A stretch of DNA of 64,000 nt, taken from NCBI GenBank assembly GCA_964482135.1, contig CAYZWF010000004.1, positions 1 to 64,000 of the forward strand, read 5' to 3'. Position numbers and translations under genes: made by a program. Source of the stretch: UBA11136 sp964482135 (lineage in GTDB: Bacteria > Pseudomonadota > Alphaproteobacteria > UBA11136). Below the pieces are notes generated by a model. The model ran no database searches. It was given only the letters and a program-made list of their open reading frames with translations, and was not told the DNA's origin. Of this stretch, positions 34,665-43,891 are shown one piece after another; position 1 is the first letter of the stretch; each line of letters begins with the position of its first letter.

Positions 34665-35474
34665 CTAAAAACGATAGCCGTAACGCAGGCCCAAGGAATC
34701 CATGCCTTCATTGGGATCGCCGAACGCATGGCCATGGGAAATGTGATCGAGGATGACCGAAATACGGTCCTTGTTATAAAAGTTCCAGCCCAGTTCCAGG
34801 GATTCCCGGAACAGAACCCGTGACCCGAGGTCTTTGCGGCCCAGTTCGTTGTCGTCGATATTGCCGTCATGGACGGCAAAGCCGAGGCTGAAATCAATGA
34901 AGACGCTGTTCAGGGGCCACCACTCCCAGGTCAGTCCGCCATAGGCATGGCTGGTATTGCCGTCATCGTTGACGGTGCCGCCGAGCATGGGCCGGGGCGA
35001 CCACATGAAATCGAATATTCCCGGGGAGACGAACAAGATTTCCCCATTGAAGTCGTTACCGCCTTCCTTGTTGCGGCCGAAAATTCCCGAGTCGTGGTCG
35101 AAAAAGCCGCCCCTCAGCTCCGAGATAAAGCCCATAAGCGGCTTTTCACGATGGCCCGGGGACGACGCCTTGCGAGGCTGGGCTTGCGCGGTCTGGGCTC
35201 TTGGCGCGGCGCCGCCATAGACGCTTCCCTGGGGGGCGGCGGGAATGGCTTCCCACGTGTTTTGGGGCGCATTCTGAGATATATCCTGGGCCATGTCCTG
35301 GGCGCGAAGAACGCGGTGGTACTGACCGGCGTAGGACTCCTCGGCCAAGACCGGCGCGCCGCTTCCGGTAATGACAAGCAGAGCCACGGCCACCACCCGT
35401 AATGTGGTGGACCGGCTGCCCAAATCATTCAAGCGGCAACGGTTTCTTTGCGAATACGGCGTCACGGTTGTCAC
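34665..35474 (-). CDS. PagL-like lipid A 3-O-deacylase (acyloxyacyl hydrolase family)
   Basis: After a signal peptide (hydrophobic VVAVALLVITGSGAPVLA) and an Ala/Gln/Pro linker, residues about 115-269 form an outer-membrane beta-barrel domain ending in Phe. The active-site segment ILDHISHGHAFGDPNEGMD gives His244, Ser246 and Glu256, the places of the PagL triad; PagL normally has H-x-S-N-G, here the Asn is His. It would trim an ester-linked acyl chain from lipid A at the cell surface. Start codon is GTG at 35474. 269 residues, longer than PagL (about 170) owing to the linker. Confidence 0.78.
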   Translation of the reverse strand: MTTVTPYSQRNRCRLNDLGSRSTTLRVVAVALLVITGSGAPVLAEESYAGQYHRVLRAQDMAQDISQNAPQNTWEAIPAAPQGSVYGGAAPRAQTAQAQPRKASSPGHREKPLMGFISELRGGFFDHDSGIFGRNKEGGNDFNGEILFVSPGIFDFMWSPRPMLGGTVNDDGNTSHAYGGLTWEWWPLNSVFIDFSLGFAVHDGNIDDNELGRKDLGSRVLFRESLELGWNFYNKDRISVILDHISHGHAFGDPNEGMDSLGLRYGYRF

Positions 35475-35540
35475 TGTGCCTTCAGGAACAATCCGGCATC
35501 ATACCGCTCCTTCACGGTTTTCCCAGCCCTTTCGCGATGG

Positions 35541-35891
35541 TCAGCCCGCTTCCGGCGCGGCGCGGGCCAGCGCTTTTTCCACCTTCGCCACCTGCTTCTC
35601 CACCGAAATTGGTGTTTCCGAAGTGATGTCGAGGCCGCGATCCTCGTAAACGCTCTCCTTTTTGCCGCGTTTGCGCCATTTTTCCACGGAGACCACATGA
35701 AGTTTGCCCAGAATACGGAGCTCGTCGCCCTCGGTGATGAACGGGAAAAAACCGTCGTCACTGTTGAGTACGTCCTGGATGCGCGATGTGGCCTCAATGA
35801 AGAAATAACCGGTGAGCACCTCTTTGGTGACCATGGTAACCCGGGCGTATTCCCTTACCTTGGGGATTTTGACGGGCATGTTGGTTCTCAT
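35541..35891 (-). CDS. Small conserved-looking hypothetical protein, possibly DUF6812-like
   Basis: The 116-residue product has an N-terminal all-beta look (VREYARVTMVTKEVLTGYFF, then ATSRIQDVLNSDDGFFPF and GKLHVVSVE), followed by a Lys-rich hinge and a C-terminal helix. The pattern of modulation loop plus DVLN recalls small PilZ-like or DUF6812 proteins, but I cannot name it with certainty. AGGAG lies seven bases before the ATG. It stands alone downstream of a 540-base space. Confidence 0.65.
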   Translation of the reverse strand: MRTNMPVKIPKVREYARVTMVTKEVLTGYFFIEATSRIQDVLNSDDGFFPFITEGDELRILGKLHVVSVEKWRKRGKKESVYEDRGLDITSETPISVEKQVAKVEKALARAAPEAG

Positions 35892-36431
35892 GGACGCGCT
35901 CCTGAAAGGAATTTGGTGAACATGCGAGGTGGCTTATGTCCCGTGACATGGCGCCGGTACGGTTTCGGTGTCGGCGACAACGGACGTATTCCTCCGCGCC
36001 CCCGCCGTTCCGCGCGGCAACCGGGGCTTGCCCTGTCTTCGCGGGTGAGTGAAACCGTATCGCCATTTGCTTTTTGCGGCAAGATTTCCCTTTAAGAAAC
36101 ATGGATATAAAGTGCCGTTTGTCGGACTTACCACCAGCCCTGACAGCACGCCAACGGTATGGGTCCGCCCGGAAAGGGTCCGGTGTTTTCTCATCTGTGG
36201 GCATCGCGGCCGGGGCCGTCTCCATATGCGGCCTTTTATGTGCAGCTGCAATATCTTGCTAGCGGCAGTTATCTGGGCTATATTGCCTGTTGATGCTGCG
36301 CCGCAAAAGAACGGCTCTAAAGTGGCGGCCCAAAGCCCGAATGCTTGGAATCAGGACATTCCGGCCCCTTCCGCCGCAACCCACAGGGCCACCGGTGCAT
36401 AGCAGGCGTATAAAACAGAAAGTAAGGTTAC
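35892..36431. other. 540-base region, mostly without a supported gene
   Basis: Several short open frames cross it on both strands but none shows conservation-type features. The only one with a hint of biology is at 36226-36402 (plus), listed separately. The last 60 bases before 36432 probably hold the promoter of the PhaJ-like gene (gtataaaac at about 36409). No terminator is obvious. Confidence 0.5.
36226..36402 (+). CDS. Possible small secreted peptide (weak)
   Basis: The 58-residue frame begins with a signal-peptide-like stretch (NILLAAVIWAILPVDAA) followed by a polar, Ala/Pro/Gln/Asn tail. There is no Shine-Dalgarno before the ATG, and base composition resembles the non-coding surroundings. 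It could be chance. Confidence 0.2.
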   Translation: MRPFMCSCNILLAAVIWAILPVDAAPQKNGSKVAAQSPNAWNQDIPAPSAATHRATGA

Positions 36432-36890
36432 ATGGATAAACCTATGCTCTCCCCCGATCATGACGAGCTTCATGGCTATTATATCGACGATCTTACCGTC
36501 GGCATGACCGCCATTTACGCCAAGACCATGACCGATGCCGATATCGTCCTGTTCGCGGGCATTTCCGGCGACACCAATCCCATTCATCTCAACGAGGAAT
36601 TTTCCGGCGGCACGGTATTCGAAGGCCGCATCGCCCATGGCATGTTGACGGCGAGCCTCATTTCCACCGTCATCGGCACCAAGCTGCCGGGGCCGGGCTG
36701 CATCTACCTGAAGCAGAGCCTGAATTTCAAGGCTCCGGTGAAGGCCGGCGACACCGTCACCGCCCGCGTCACCATCCGCGAGATCGTGGCCGAGAAGAAA
36801 CGGGTCATCATGGACACCGTTTGCAGCGTTGGCGATGCGGTGGTTCTCGACGGCGAAGCCATCATCATGGTGCCGCGCAAGAAAAGCTGA
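36432..36890 (+). CDS. MaoC-type (R)-specific enoyl-CoA hydratase, PhaJ-like
   Basis: The 152 residues form one hotdog domain with the hydratase-2 motif SGDTNPIHLNEEFS (catalytic Asp and His) and the IAHGMLTASLIS stretch. Such enzymes hydrate trans-2-enoyl-CoA to (R)-3-hydroxyacyl-CoA and can feed polyhydroxyalkanoate synthesis. Chain-length preference cannot be read from sequence. It is a single gene; gtaaggtt is the nearest weak ribosome site. Confidence 0.85.
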   Translation: MDKPMLSPDHDELHGYYIDDLTVGMTAIYAKTMTDADIVLFAGISGDTNPIHLNEEFSGGTVFEGRIAHGMLTASLISTVIGTKLPGPGCIYLKQSLNFKAPVKAGDTVTARVTIREIVAEKKRVIMDTVCSVGDAVVLDGEAIIMVPRKKS

Positions 36891-36906
36891 CGGCGGCGCT
36901 TTTTTC
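36881..36906 (+). terminator. Weak Rho-independent terminator after the PhaJ-like gene
   Basis: gaaaagc and gcttttttc pair across the stop codon region and are followed by a run of six T. The loop is large, so strength is doubtful. Confidence 0.35.
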
Positions 36907-37066
36907 TCCCTGCTTTCTTGATCTCTTTACTTGATCGCTTTCTTGGTTTCTGGGGCCTGTTCACGTCCCGTCCGGCGCTATACACTCCCGGCGAAATCCG
37001 CGTAAAGTTCCCAGCATAACCACGGGGTTATCCGCCTGACGGCGGGGAGAAAAGGAAACCGCGCTC

Positions 37067-38095
37067 ATGCGCATTTTTCGCCATTACACACAGCTGCCGC
37101 GGGACGCGCGGGGATCGGTGGTTGCGCTGGGCAATTTCGACGGCGTCCATCGCGGCCACCAGGCGGTGATTGAAAGCGCCGGGAGGCTTGCCCGCGAGAA
37201 CGGCCTGGCCCATGCCGTGATGACCTTCGAGCCCCACCCGCGAAGCGTTTTCCAGCCCCAGATTCCGCCCTTCCGGCTGACCCCCCTGCGCATCAAGGCA
37301 CGCTGTATCGAGGCGTTGGGCGTGGACCATCTCTTCGTCCAGCATTTCGATCGTGACTTTGCACAAATGGAGGCCGAGGCCTTCGTCTCCGGCGTGCTGT
37401 GCGAGGGTGTGGCCGCCAGTCATGTGGTGGCGGGCTATGATTTCGTTTTCGGTCACGACCGCAAGGGTGACTGTGACCTGCTGGAGCGCATGGCCGCCGA
37501 GAAAGGCTTCGCCTTTACCCAGGTGCCCCAGGCGGCAGACGAGTCGGGTGCGGCTTATTCCTCGACCAAGATTCGTGACCTCATCGTTGCCGGTGAACCG
37601 GCAGCCGCCGCCGCGCTGTTGGGCCGCCTGTTCGAGATCGAGGGCCGCGTGGTCGTTGGGGCCGGGCGCGGACGGACCATTGGCTTCCCCACCGCCAATA
37701 TCCATTTCGAGGACTTTCTGCTTCCCGCCACCGGCGTCTACGCCATACGCGCCGGCATTGACGAGGGCGCGGAAACCCTGTGGCGCGACGGCGTGGCTAA
37801 TTTCGGCTCACGGCCCACCTTCGGCGGCGGCGAAAATGTGCTCGAGGCGCATCTCTTCGCAGACTCCGGGGGCGACTGCGACGACCTCGGTGACGATCTC
37901 CGGGGCCGTCATCTGCGGGTGGCGCTGGCGGACTATCTGCGGCCCGAAAAGACATTTGACGGCGTGACCCAGTTGCAGGCACAAATCGCTGATGACATAA
38001 ATGCCGCCAAGGCGGTGCTGGCGGAACTTCCCGGCGCTGGCGAAGTAGCGGAAATTCCGCCTTCGCTGGCTGGCGCGGTCGCCAGGACCATATAA
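37067..38095 (+). CDS. ribF: Bifunctional riboflavin kinase / FAD synthetase
   Basis: It makes FMN and FAD from riboflavin. The 342 residues have the nucleotidyltransferase start VVALGNFDGVHRGHQAVI, VAGYDFVFGHDRKGD, SSTKIRDLI, and the kinase part GRTIGFPTANIHFEDFLLPATGVYA with EAHLF and LADYLRPEKTFDGV. Length is usual for the bifunctional form. No FMN riboswitch is visible upstream. It precedes ileS by 34 bases; ribF-ileS-lspA is a common bacterial order. Confidence 0.96.
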   Translation: MRIFRHYTQLPRDARGSVVALGNFDGVHRGHQAVIESAGRLARENGLAHAVMTFEPHPRSVFQPQIPPFRLTPLRIKARCIEALGVDHLFVQHFDRDFAQMEAEAFVSGVLCEGVAASHVVAGYDFVFGHDRKGDCDLLERMAAEKGFAFTQVPQAADESGAAYSSTKIRDLIVAGEPAAAAALLGRLFEIEGRVVVGAGRGRTIGFPTANIHFEDFLLPATGVYAIRAGIDEGAETLWRDGVANFGSRPTFGGGENVLEAHLFADSGGDCDDLGDDLRGRHLRVALADYLRPEKTFDGVTQLQAQIADDINAAKAVLAELPGAGEVAEIPPSLAGAVARTI

Positions 38096-38129
38096 CGGAA
38101 TCACATAAAGGACAGGCGCGGACGCTCCC

Positions 38130-40991
38130 ATGGGCAACGACTATAAATCCACGGTATTTCTTCCCTCCACCGCCTTTCCCATGAAGGCGAAGCTGCCGCA
38201 GCGCGAGCCCGAAATCCTTGAGTCCTGGAACACGTCCGGGCTGGCGGAAAAGCTGCATGGGGCCAACAAAGGCGGTGAGAAATTCATCCTCCATGACGGC
38301 CCGCCTTACGCCAACGGTCATCTCCATATCGGCCACGCGCTCAACAAAATATTGAAAGACATCATCAACCGTTCCCAGCGCATGCTCGGGCGCGAGGTGG
38401 CCTATGTGCCCGGCTGGGACTGCCACGGCCTGCCCATCGAATGGAAGATCGAGGAAAAGTACCGCGCCGAGGGCCGCGACAAGGACCAGGTGCCGGTTCT
38501 AGAGTTCCGCCGCGAATGCCGCGAATTCGCCGATCACTGGATCACCGTCCAGAGCGAGGAATTCAAACGCCTCGGCATCGACGGCGACTGGGACAATCCC
38601 TATACCACCATGAATTTCGCCGCCGAGGCCGCCATCGTCGGCGAGCTCGGCAAGTTCCTCATGAACGGCAGCCTCTATCGCGGCGCCAAGCCGGTCATGT
38701 GGTCGGTGGTGGAGAAGACGGCGCTGGCCGAGGCCGAGGTGGAATACGCCGATCACACCTCGACCCAGGTCTGGGTGCGCTTTCCCGTGGTCACGGCCTC
38801 ACGGCCCGAGCTCGACGGCGCTTGCGTGGTGATCTGGACCACCACGCCCTGGACCCTGCCCGGCAACCGCGCCGTGGCTTACGGCAAGGACATTGAATAC
38901 GCAGTGATTGAGCCAACAATGATGGGTCCGGTCGATGGCGCATCTCTCAGTCCTCTTCAGGGCTCTCATCTGGTAGTCGCTAAAGAGCGTCTAGATGACT
39001 TCCTGAATGAAGCTAACATCGTTCAGTTTGACACGATCGCTGAATTGCATGGTTCCGATCTCGCCGGAACCATCTGCCGCCATCCCTTCCACGGCCAGGG
39101 TTATGACTTCGAGGTGCCTTTGGTGGAGGGCTTCCACGTCACCACCGAAACCGGCACCGGCTTCGTCCATATCGCGCCCGGCCACGGATCGGAAGATTTC
39201 GAGGTGGGCCAGGGCGTAGGCCTCGAAGTGCCGCGCACGGTGGGCGGCGACGGCCTGTTCTATGACCATGTGCCGCTGTTCGCCGGTCTTCACGTGTTCA
39301 AGGCCGATGCCCCGGTGGCCGAGGCGCTGAAAGAATGTGATGCGCTGTTGGCGACGGGAAAGATCACCCATTCCTATCCCCATTCCTGGCGTTCCAAGGC
39401 GCCGCTTATTTTCCGCACCACGCCGCAATGGTTCATCTCCATGGACTCCGACGGCCTGCGCGACAAAGCCCTGGCCGCCATTGAACAGACGCGCTGGGTG
39501 CCGCCCTCGGGCCATAACCGCATCCGGGCCATGGTGGAAGGCCGCCCCGACTGGTGCGTGTCGCGCCAGCGCGCCTGGGGTGTGCCCATCACCGTCTTCT
39601 TCCATAAGGAAAGCGGCGAACCCCTGCGCGACGAAAAAGTATTGGAACGCATTGTCGCGGCGGTGGCCGAAGAGGGGGCCGACGCCTGGTTCTCCGGCGA
39701 TCCCGCGCGCTTTCTGGGTGATGACCACGACCCGCAAGCCTACCAACAGGTCACCGACATTCTCGACGTCTGGTTCGACAGCGGCTCCACCCATGCCTTC
39801 GTTTTGGAAGATCGCGATGATCTGGAAAGCCCGGCCGCCCTCTATCTCGAAGGCTCCGACCAGCATCGCGGCTGGTTCCAGTCCTCGTTGCTGGAATCGT
39901 GCGGCACGCGGGGGCGGGCGCCCTATGAAGCGGTTTTGACTCACGGCTTCGTGCTCGATGAAAAGGGCCACAAGATGTCGAAATCGGCGGGTAATGTGGT
40001 GGCCCCGCAAGAGGTCATGGACAGCCTGGGCGCCGATATCCTGCGCCTCTGGGTGGCCACTTCCGACTACACGGTGGACCTGCGTATCGGGCCGGAGATT
40101 CTTAAATCCCAGGCCGATTCCTATCGCCGCCTGCGCAACACCCTGCGCTATGTGCTGGGCAATCTCGCCGGTTTTTCCGAAGACGAACGGGTGGCGCGGG
40201 GCGACATGCCGGAGCTCGAACGCTGGGTGCTGCATCGCCTATGGGAGCTCGACCAGCGCATGCGCGCAGTCCTCGACGGCTTCGATTTCCACGCCTTCTT
40301 CACCGAGCTTCATGCCTTCTGCGCGGTGGATCTGTCGGCCTTCTATTTCGACATCCGCAAGGACGCGCTTTATTGCGACCGCGCCGACGAGCCACGCCGC
40401 CGCGCCGCGCGCACCGTGCTCGATATCCTGTTTCACCATCTCACCGCCTGGCTCGCCCCGGTGCTGTGCTTCACCGCCGAAGAGGCCTGGCGCGCCCGTG
40501 CCGAAGAGGGCGGCGCAAAGGCGGAAGACAGCGTGCATCTGCGCGCCTACCCGGAAGTTCCCGAGGACTGGCGCGATGATGCGCTGGCCGCCAAGTGGCA
40601 AACGGTGCGCGACCTGCGCCGTGTGGTCACCGGCGCCATCGAAATCGCCCGCGCCGAGAAACAACTGGGCTCCAGCCTCCAGGCCCATCCTGTTGTCCAG
40701 GCCGGGGAGGAATACATAAAATCCGTGGACGGGCTCGACATGGCGGAAATCGCCATTACCTCGGGCCTCGACCTCTCACCCCCAGATTCATCTTCAGATT
40801 CCTCTGGCGATTCCCCCGGCTCTTCCGCCGAGGAATTTTTCACCCTCGAGGACGTGCCCGGCGTGGCGGCGCGGGTAGCTTTGGCCGCAGGCGGCAAATG
40901 CCAGCGCTGCTGGAAGGTGCTGCCCGAGGTGCCTGACGACGACGAAGGCGGGCTGTGTTCGCGCTGCGGGGACGCCGTGGACAATGGGTAA
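38130..40991 (+). CDS. ileS: Isoleucine-tRNA ligase
   Basis: The class I synthetase charges isoleucine. The 953 residues show HIGH as HLHIGHA, KMSKS in GHKMSKSAGN, a CP1 editing domain with WTTTPWTLPGN, the SWR-S/K stretch, and the C-terminal zinc site CQRCWK plus CSRCGD. The tail carries an SSSDSSGDSPGSS linker before the zinc part. Between about 38900 and 39060, within CP1, codons ending in A or T are frequent, unlike the rest of the gene. Its stop overlaps lspA by eight bases. Confidence 0.97.
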   Translation: MGNDYKSTVFLPSTAFPMKAKLPQREPEILESWNTSGLAEKLHGANKGGEKFILHDGPPYANGHLHIGHALNKILKDIINRSQRMLGREVAYVPGWDCHGLPIEWKIEEKYRAEGRDKDQVPVLEFRRECREFADHWITVQSEEFKRLGIDGDWDNPYTTMNFAAEAAIVGELGKFLMNGSLYRGAKPVMWSVVEKTALAEAEVEYADHTSTQVWVRFPVVTASRPELDGACVVIWTTTPWTLPGNRAVAYGKDIEYAVIEPTMMGPVDGASLSPLQGSHLVVAKERLDDFLNEANIVQFDTIAELHGSDLAGTICRHPFHGQGYDFEVPLVEGFHVTTETGTGFVHIAPGHGSEDFEVGQGVGLEVPRTVGGDGLFYDHVPLFAGLHVFKADAPVAEALKECDALLATGKITHSYPHSWRSKAPLIFRTTPQWFISMDSDGLRDKALAAIEQTRWVPPSGHNRIRAMVEGRPDWCVSRQRAWGVPITVFFHKESGEPLRDEKVLERIVAAVAEEGADAWFSGDPARFLGDDHDPQAYQQVTDILDVWFDSGSTHAFVLEDRDDLESPAALYLEGSDQHRGWFQSSLLESCGTRGRAPYEAVLTHGFVLDEKGHKMSKSAGNVVAPQEVMDSLGADILRLWVATSDYTVDLRIGPEILKSQADSYRRLRNTLRYVLGNLAGFSEDERVARGDMPELERWVLHRLWELDQRMRAVLDGFDFHAFFTELHAFCAVDLSAFYFDIRKDALYCDRADEPRRRAARTVLDILFHHLTAWLAPVLCFTAEEAWRARAEEGGAKAEDSVHLRAYPEVPEDWRDDALAAKWQTVRDLRRVVTGAIEIARAEKQLGSSLQAHPVVQAGEEYIKSVDGLDMAEIAITSGLDLSPPDSSSDSSGDSPGSSAEEFFTLEDVPGVAARVALAAGGKCQRCWKVLPEVPDDDEGGLCSRCGDAVDNG

Positions 40992-41493
40992 TGATCCCCC
41001 AAAATCTGATCCCCCAAGAGTTGATCCCCTGAAATCGGGGCTGCGGGTTGCGGCGCTGGTGACGGTGCTCGACCAGCTCTCAAAATGGGCGATGCTGGAG
41101 ATGGTCATGGACCCGCCGCGCATCATTCCCGTCACGCCCTTCTTCAATCTTGTGCTGGTGTGGAACCGGGGGATCAGTTTCGGCTTCCTGGGCCAGGAAT
41201 CGTCCCACTGGCTGCCGTGGCTGCTCACCGCCTTGGCGTTGGCGATTATGGTTGTCCTGGGGTGGTGGCTGCGCCAGATGACGAGCAAACTGATGATACT
41301 GGCGCTGGGCCTGGTGATGGGCGGGGCGCTGGGCAATGTCATCGACCGCCTGCGTTTCGGTGCGGTGGCGGATTTTTTCGACGTTCACGCCGCCGGGTTT
41401 CACTGGCCCGCGTTCAATGTGGCGGATTCGGCCATAACCGTGGGCGCGGCCCTGATTCTCTATGACGCTTTTTTTGCCCCCCGTAATTCTTAA
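40984..41493 (+). CDS. lspA: Lipoprotein signal peptidase (signal peptidase II)
   Basis: The membrane aspartyl protease cleaves prolipoproteins after lipid attachment. The 169 residues have four membrane helices and the conserved GNVIDRLRFGAVADFFDVH and FNVADSAI with both catalytic aspartates. The N-terminus carries a Pro/Asp-rich repeat-like extension (DPPKSDPPRVDPLKS) before the first helix. It starts inside the ileS end. The next gene encodes a lipoprotein. Confidence 0.96.
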   Translation: MGNDPPKSDPPRVDPLKSGLRVAALVTVLDQLSKWAMLEMVMDPPRIIPVTPFFNLVLVWNRGISFGFLGQESSHWLPWLLTALALAIMVVLGWWLRQMTSKLMILALGLVMGGALGNVIDRLRFGAVADFFDVHAAGFHWPAFNVADSAITVGAALILYDAFFAPRNS

Positions 41494-41544
41494 AAAACCG
41501 TACCCCTTAAAAAATCCGTCGCAATGGCTTATACTCATTAAATC

Positions 41545-42333
41545 ATGAAAAACATGCCCACTATTCCGGTCCACGACCGTCCCCGCGCCCGCCTTTTTCC
41601 CGCCGTTCTTGCGGTGGCGGCCCTGTTCGTCCTTCCCGCCTGTGAGGAAACGCGCCATGAGATCAGCAAGGCGCTGGGTCTGGAAAAACCCGATTTCAAC
41701 GAATCCGAGGTGATGACCGGCGAACCCCTGGCGATCCCGCCCGATTTCGATCTGCGGCCGCCGGGAAGCGGCGAGGAACTCTATTATCCTCCCGCCGATT
41801 TAGGCGCGCCGGCCGCGGCCGTACCCTATCAACAGCCGGGGGGTATTCCGGTACAACAGCAACAGCAACCCTATCAACAGCCGTACCAACAGCCTTATCA
41901 GGGGGCCACTCCGGCACAGCAGCAGGGCTATCCGGCCCAGCCCGCTTATGGCGCCTATCCGGCCCAGCCCGCTTACGGACAGGCTCCGCCCCAGGCGATT
42001 CCGCAAAGCGGCGCCCAGAACGTATTCGCCCAGGCCACCCAGGCCTACGGCCGCGCCAATACCGGCGGTTACGCCGCCACCCCCAGCGGCACCTATAATT
42101 ATGGCGGCTACCCACAACCCGTTTACGCCCAGCCCTATGGCGGCCAGCCCGTCTATTCCCAACAGCCCTACGCCCAACAGCCCTATGTCCAACAGCCTGG
42201 GGCACAGAATGTGAGCGGTTACCAGGGCCAGTCCCAGGTTATTCCCCCGGCCGCCAACAGCGATGCGGCCGCTCCATCCCAGGAATGCGACGATGTGGTG
42301 GTGGATGTTCTGGGGAATTACGTCTGCAAGTAA
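41545..42333 (+). CDS. DUF3035-type lipoprotein with Gln/Tyr/Pro-rich repeats
   Basis: A signal peptide ends in the lipobox LPAC, giving Cys33 as the lipidated residue. Then comes ALGLEKPDFNESEVMTGEPL and AIPPDFDLRPPG, the DUF3035 signature. Residues about 90-240 are low complexity: QQQQQPYQQPYQQPYQ, QPAYGAYPAQPAYGQ and QQPYAQQPYVQQP. The C-terminus has CDDVVVDVLGNYVCK with two cysteines that could pair. Family function is unknown; placement beside lspA and before two M16 peptidases is typical of alphaproteobacteria. Confidence 0.82.
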   Translation: MKNMPTIPVHDRPRARLFPAVLAVAALFVLPACEETRHEISKALGLEKPDFNESEVMTGEPLAIPPDFDLRPPGSGEELYYPPADLGAPAAAVPYQQPGGIPVQQQQQPYQQPYQQPYQGATPAQQQGYPAQPAYGAYPAQPAYGQAPPQAIPQSGAQNVFAQATQAYGRANTGGYAATPSGTYNYGGYPQPVYAQPYGGQPVYSQQPYAQQPYVQQPGAQNVSGYQGQSQVIPPAANSDAAAPSQECDDVVVDVLGNYVCK

Positions 42334-42409
42334 TCGTCCCGAGGCCGATTCCACAAGCGGGTTTTTCCTGCCGTAATTCTGCCGAATTTGCGTTTCATTC
42401 TCTCGCCCC

Positions 42410-43891
42410 ATGAAAACCCACCAAGCTTCCAACCCCAAATTATCCAGCCCCAAAGCATCCGGCCCCAAAGCGTCCGGTCGACGTCCTCTGTCCCTCACAC
42501 CCCTCCGGACGCTGGCGGCGTTTGCCCTGCTCCTGTTCATTGCTTCGCCCGCCTCCCGTGGCGCGGTATTTTCACCGGAAACCTTCACGCTGGATAACGG
42601 CATGGAGGTGGTGGTGATACCCAACCACCGCGCGCCGGTAGTCACCCATATGGTGTGGTACAAGGTGGGCGCCGCCGACGAGGCGCCGGGCAAGTCGGGC
42701 ATCGCCCATTTCCTCGAACACCTCATGTTCAAGGGCACCGACAAGGTGGCCGCCAGTGAATTTTCCCATATTGTGGCCCGCAACGGTGGCCGCGAGAACG
42801 CCTTCACCTCCCAGGACTACACCGCCTATTTCCAGAGCGTGGCCCGCGACCGCCTGGAACTGGTGATGGAGCTGGAATCCGACCGTATGACCGGTCTCAG
42901 GCTCAATGACGACAAGGTGCTGCCCGAGCGCGAGGTGATCCTCGAGGAACGCAGCCTGCGCACCGACAACGACCCGGCGGCCAAACTGGATGAAGGCGTA
43001 CAGGCCTCGCTCTACCACAATCATCCCTATGGTGTGCCCATCATCGGCTGGGAGCACGAAATCAAAAGCCTTTCCACCGAGGACGCGCTGGACTTCTACC
43101 GCCGCCATTACGCCCCCAATAACGCCATTCTCATCGTCAGCGGCGATATCACGGCGCAAGAGCTCAAACCCCTGGCCGAGAAATATTACGGCGTCCTCCC
43201 TGGGGGCGAGGTGGCGCCGCGGGTGCGGCCGCGCGAACCGGACCAGAAGACGGCGCGCCGGGTGGTGCTCAAAGACCAGCGCGTGCGCCAGCCCAGCTGG
43301 AACCGGACCTATCTCGCTCCCGGCTACGCCTCGGCCATTAAGGAAAAAAAGATATCGCCCTATGCCCTCGACGTGCTGGCGGAGATATTGGGCGGCGGCC
43401 CCACCAGCCGTCTCTACCGTTCTTTGGTGATGGGAACAGCCGTGGCCGCAGCCGCCGGCGCCTATTACGACGGCGACCGTCTCGACGGCGGCAGTTTCAC
43501 CCTTTACGGAACGCCGCTTCCCGGCGGCGATCTCGGGGTCATGGAAACGGCCATGACCGGGGAGGTGCGGAAGCTCCTGAGGGACGGAGTCAGCGATGAA
43601 GAAGTGGACAAAGCCAAGCAACGGCTGCGCGCGGCGGCTATTTACGCCCGCGACAGCCTGTTCAATCCGGGGCGTGTTCTCGGCACGGCGTTGACCACGG
43701 GGCGCAGCGTCGCCGACGTGGAAGCCTGGCCCGACCGCATCACTGCGGTGACCACGGGCGAAGTTCTGGCCGCGGCGCGGGCCGTGTTGCGTGACGAAAT
43801 TTCCGTCACCGGCGAACTGCTGCCGGACTCCACTCCGCCATCCACCCCCGATTCAAGCGCGGACTCCGATTCCGGGGATTCCGGCTCGTGA
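42410..43891 (+). CDS. Secreted M16 family zinc peptidase (catalytic)
   Basis: The 493 residues begin with a Pro/Ser/Lys-rich stretch, then a signal-like helix (LAAFALLLFIASPASRG). The inverted zinc motif HFLEHLMFKGT gives His100, Glu103 and His104, with a distal glutamate in the ELVMELESDRM region. R/Y pair and GGGPTSRLYRSLV of the C-terminal half are also seen. It is expected in the periplasm. Its stop overlaps the GTG start of the next M16 protein (GTGA), and the pair likely forms a heterodimer. Confidence 0.9.
   Translation: MKTHQASNPKLSSPKASGPKASGRRPLSLTPLRTLAAFALLLFIASPASRGAVFSPETFTLDNGMEVVVIPNHRAPVVTHMVWYKVGAADEAPGKSGIAHFLEHLMFKGTDKVAASEFSHIVARNGGRENAFTSQDYTAYFQSVARDRLELVMELESDRMTGLRLNDDKVLPEREVILEERSLRTDNDPAAKLDEGVQASLYHNHPYGVPIIGWEHEIKSLSTEDALDFYRRHYAPNNAILIVSGDITAQELKPLAEKYYGVLPGGEVAPRVRPREPDQKTARRVVLKDQRVRQPSWNRTYLAPGYASAIKEKKISPYALDVLAEILGGGPTSRLYRSLVMGTAVAAAAGAYYDGDRLDGGSFTLYGTPLPGGDLGVMETAMTGEVRKLLRDGVSDEEVDKAKQRLRAAAIYARDSLFNPGRVLGTALTTGRSVADVEAWPDRITAVTTGEVLAAARAVLRDEISVTGELLPDSTPPSTPDSSADSDSGDSGS

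Noticed and set aside
36900..37066. FMN riboswitch before ribF
   Set aside because: The conserved RFN core is not present in this short space.
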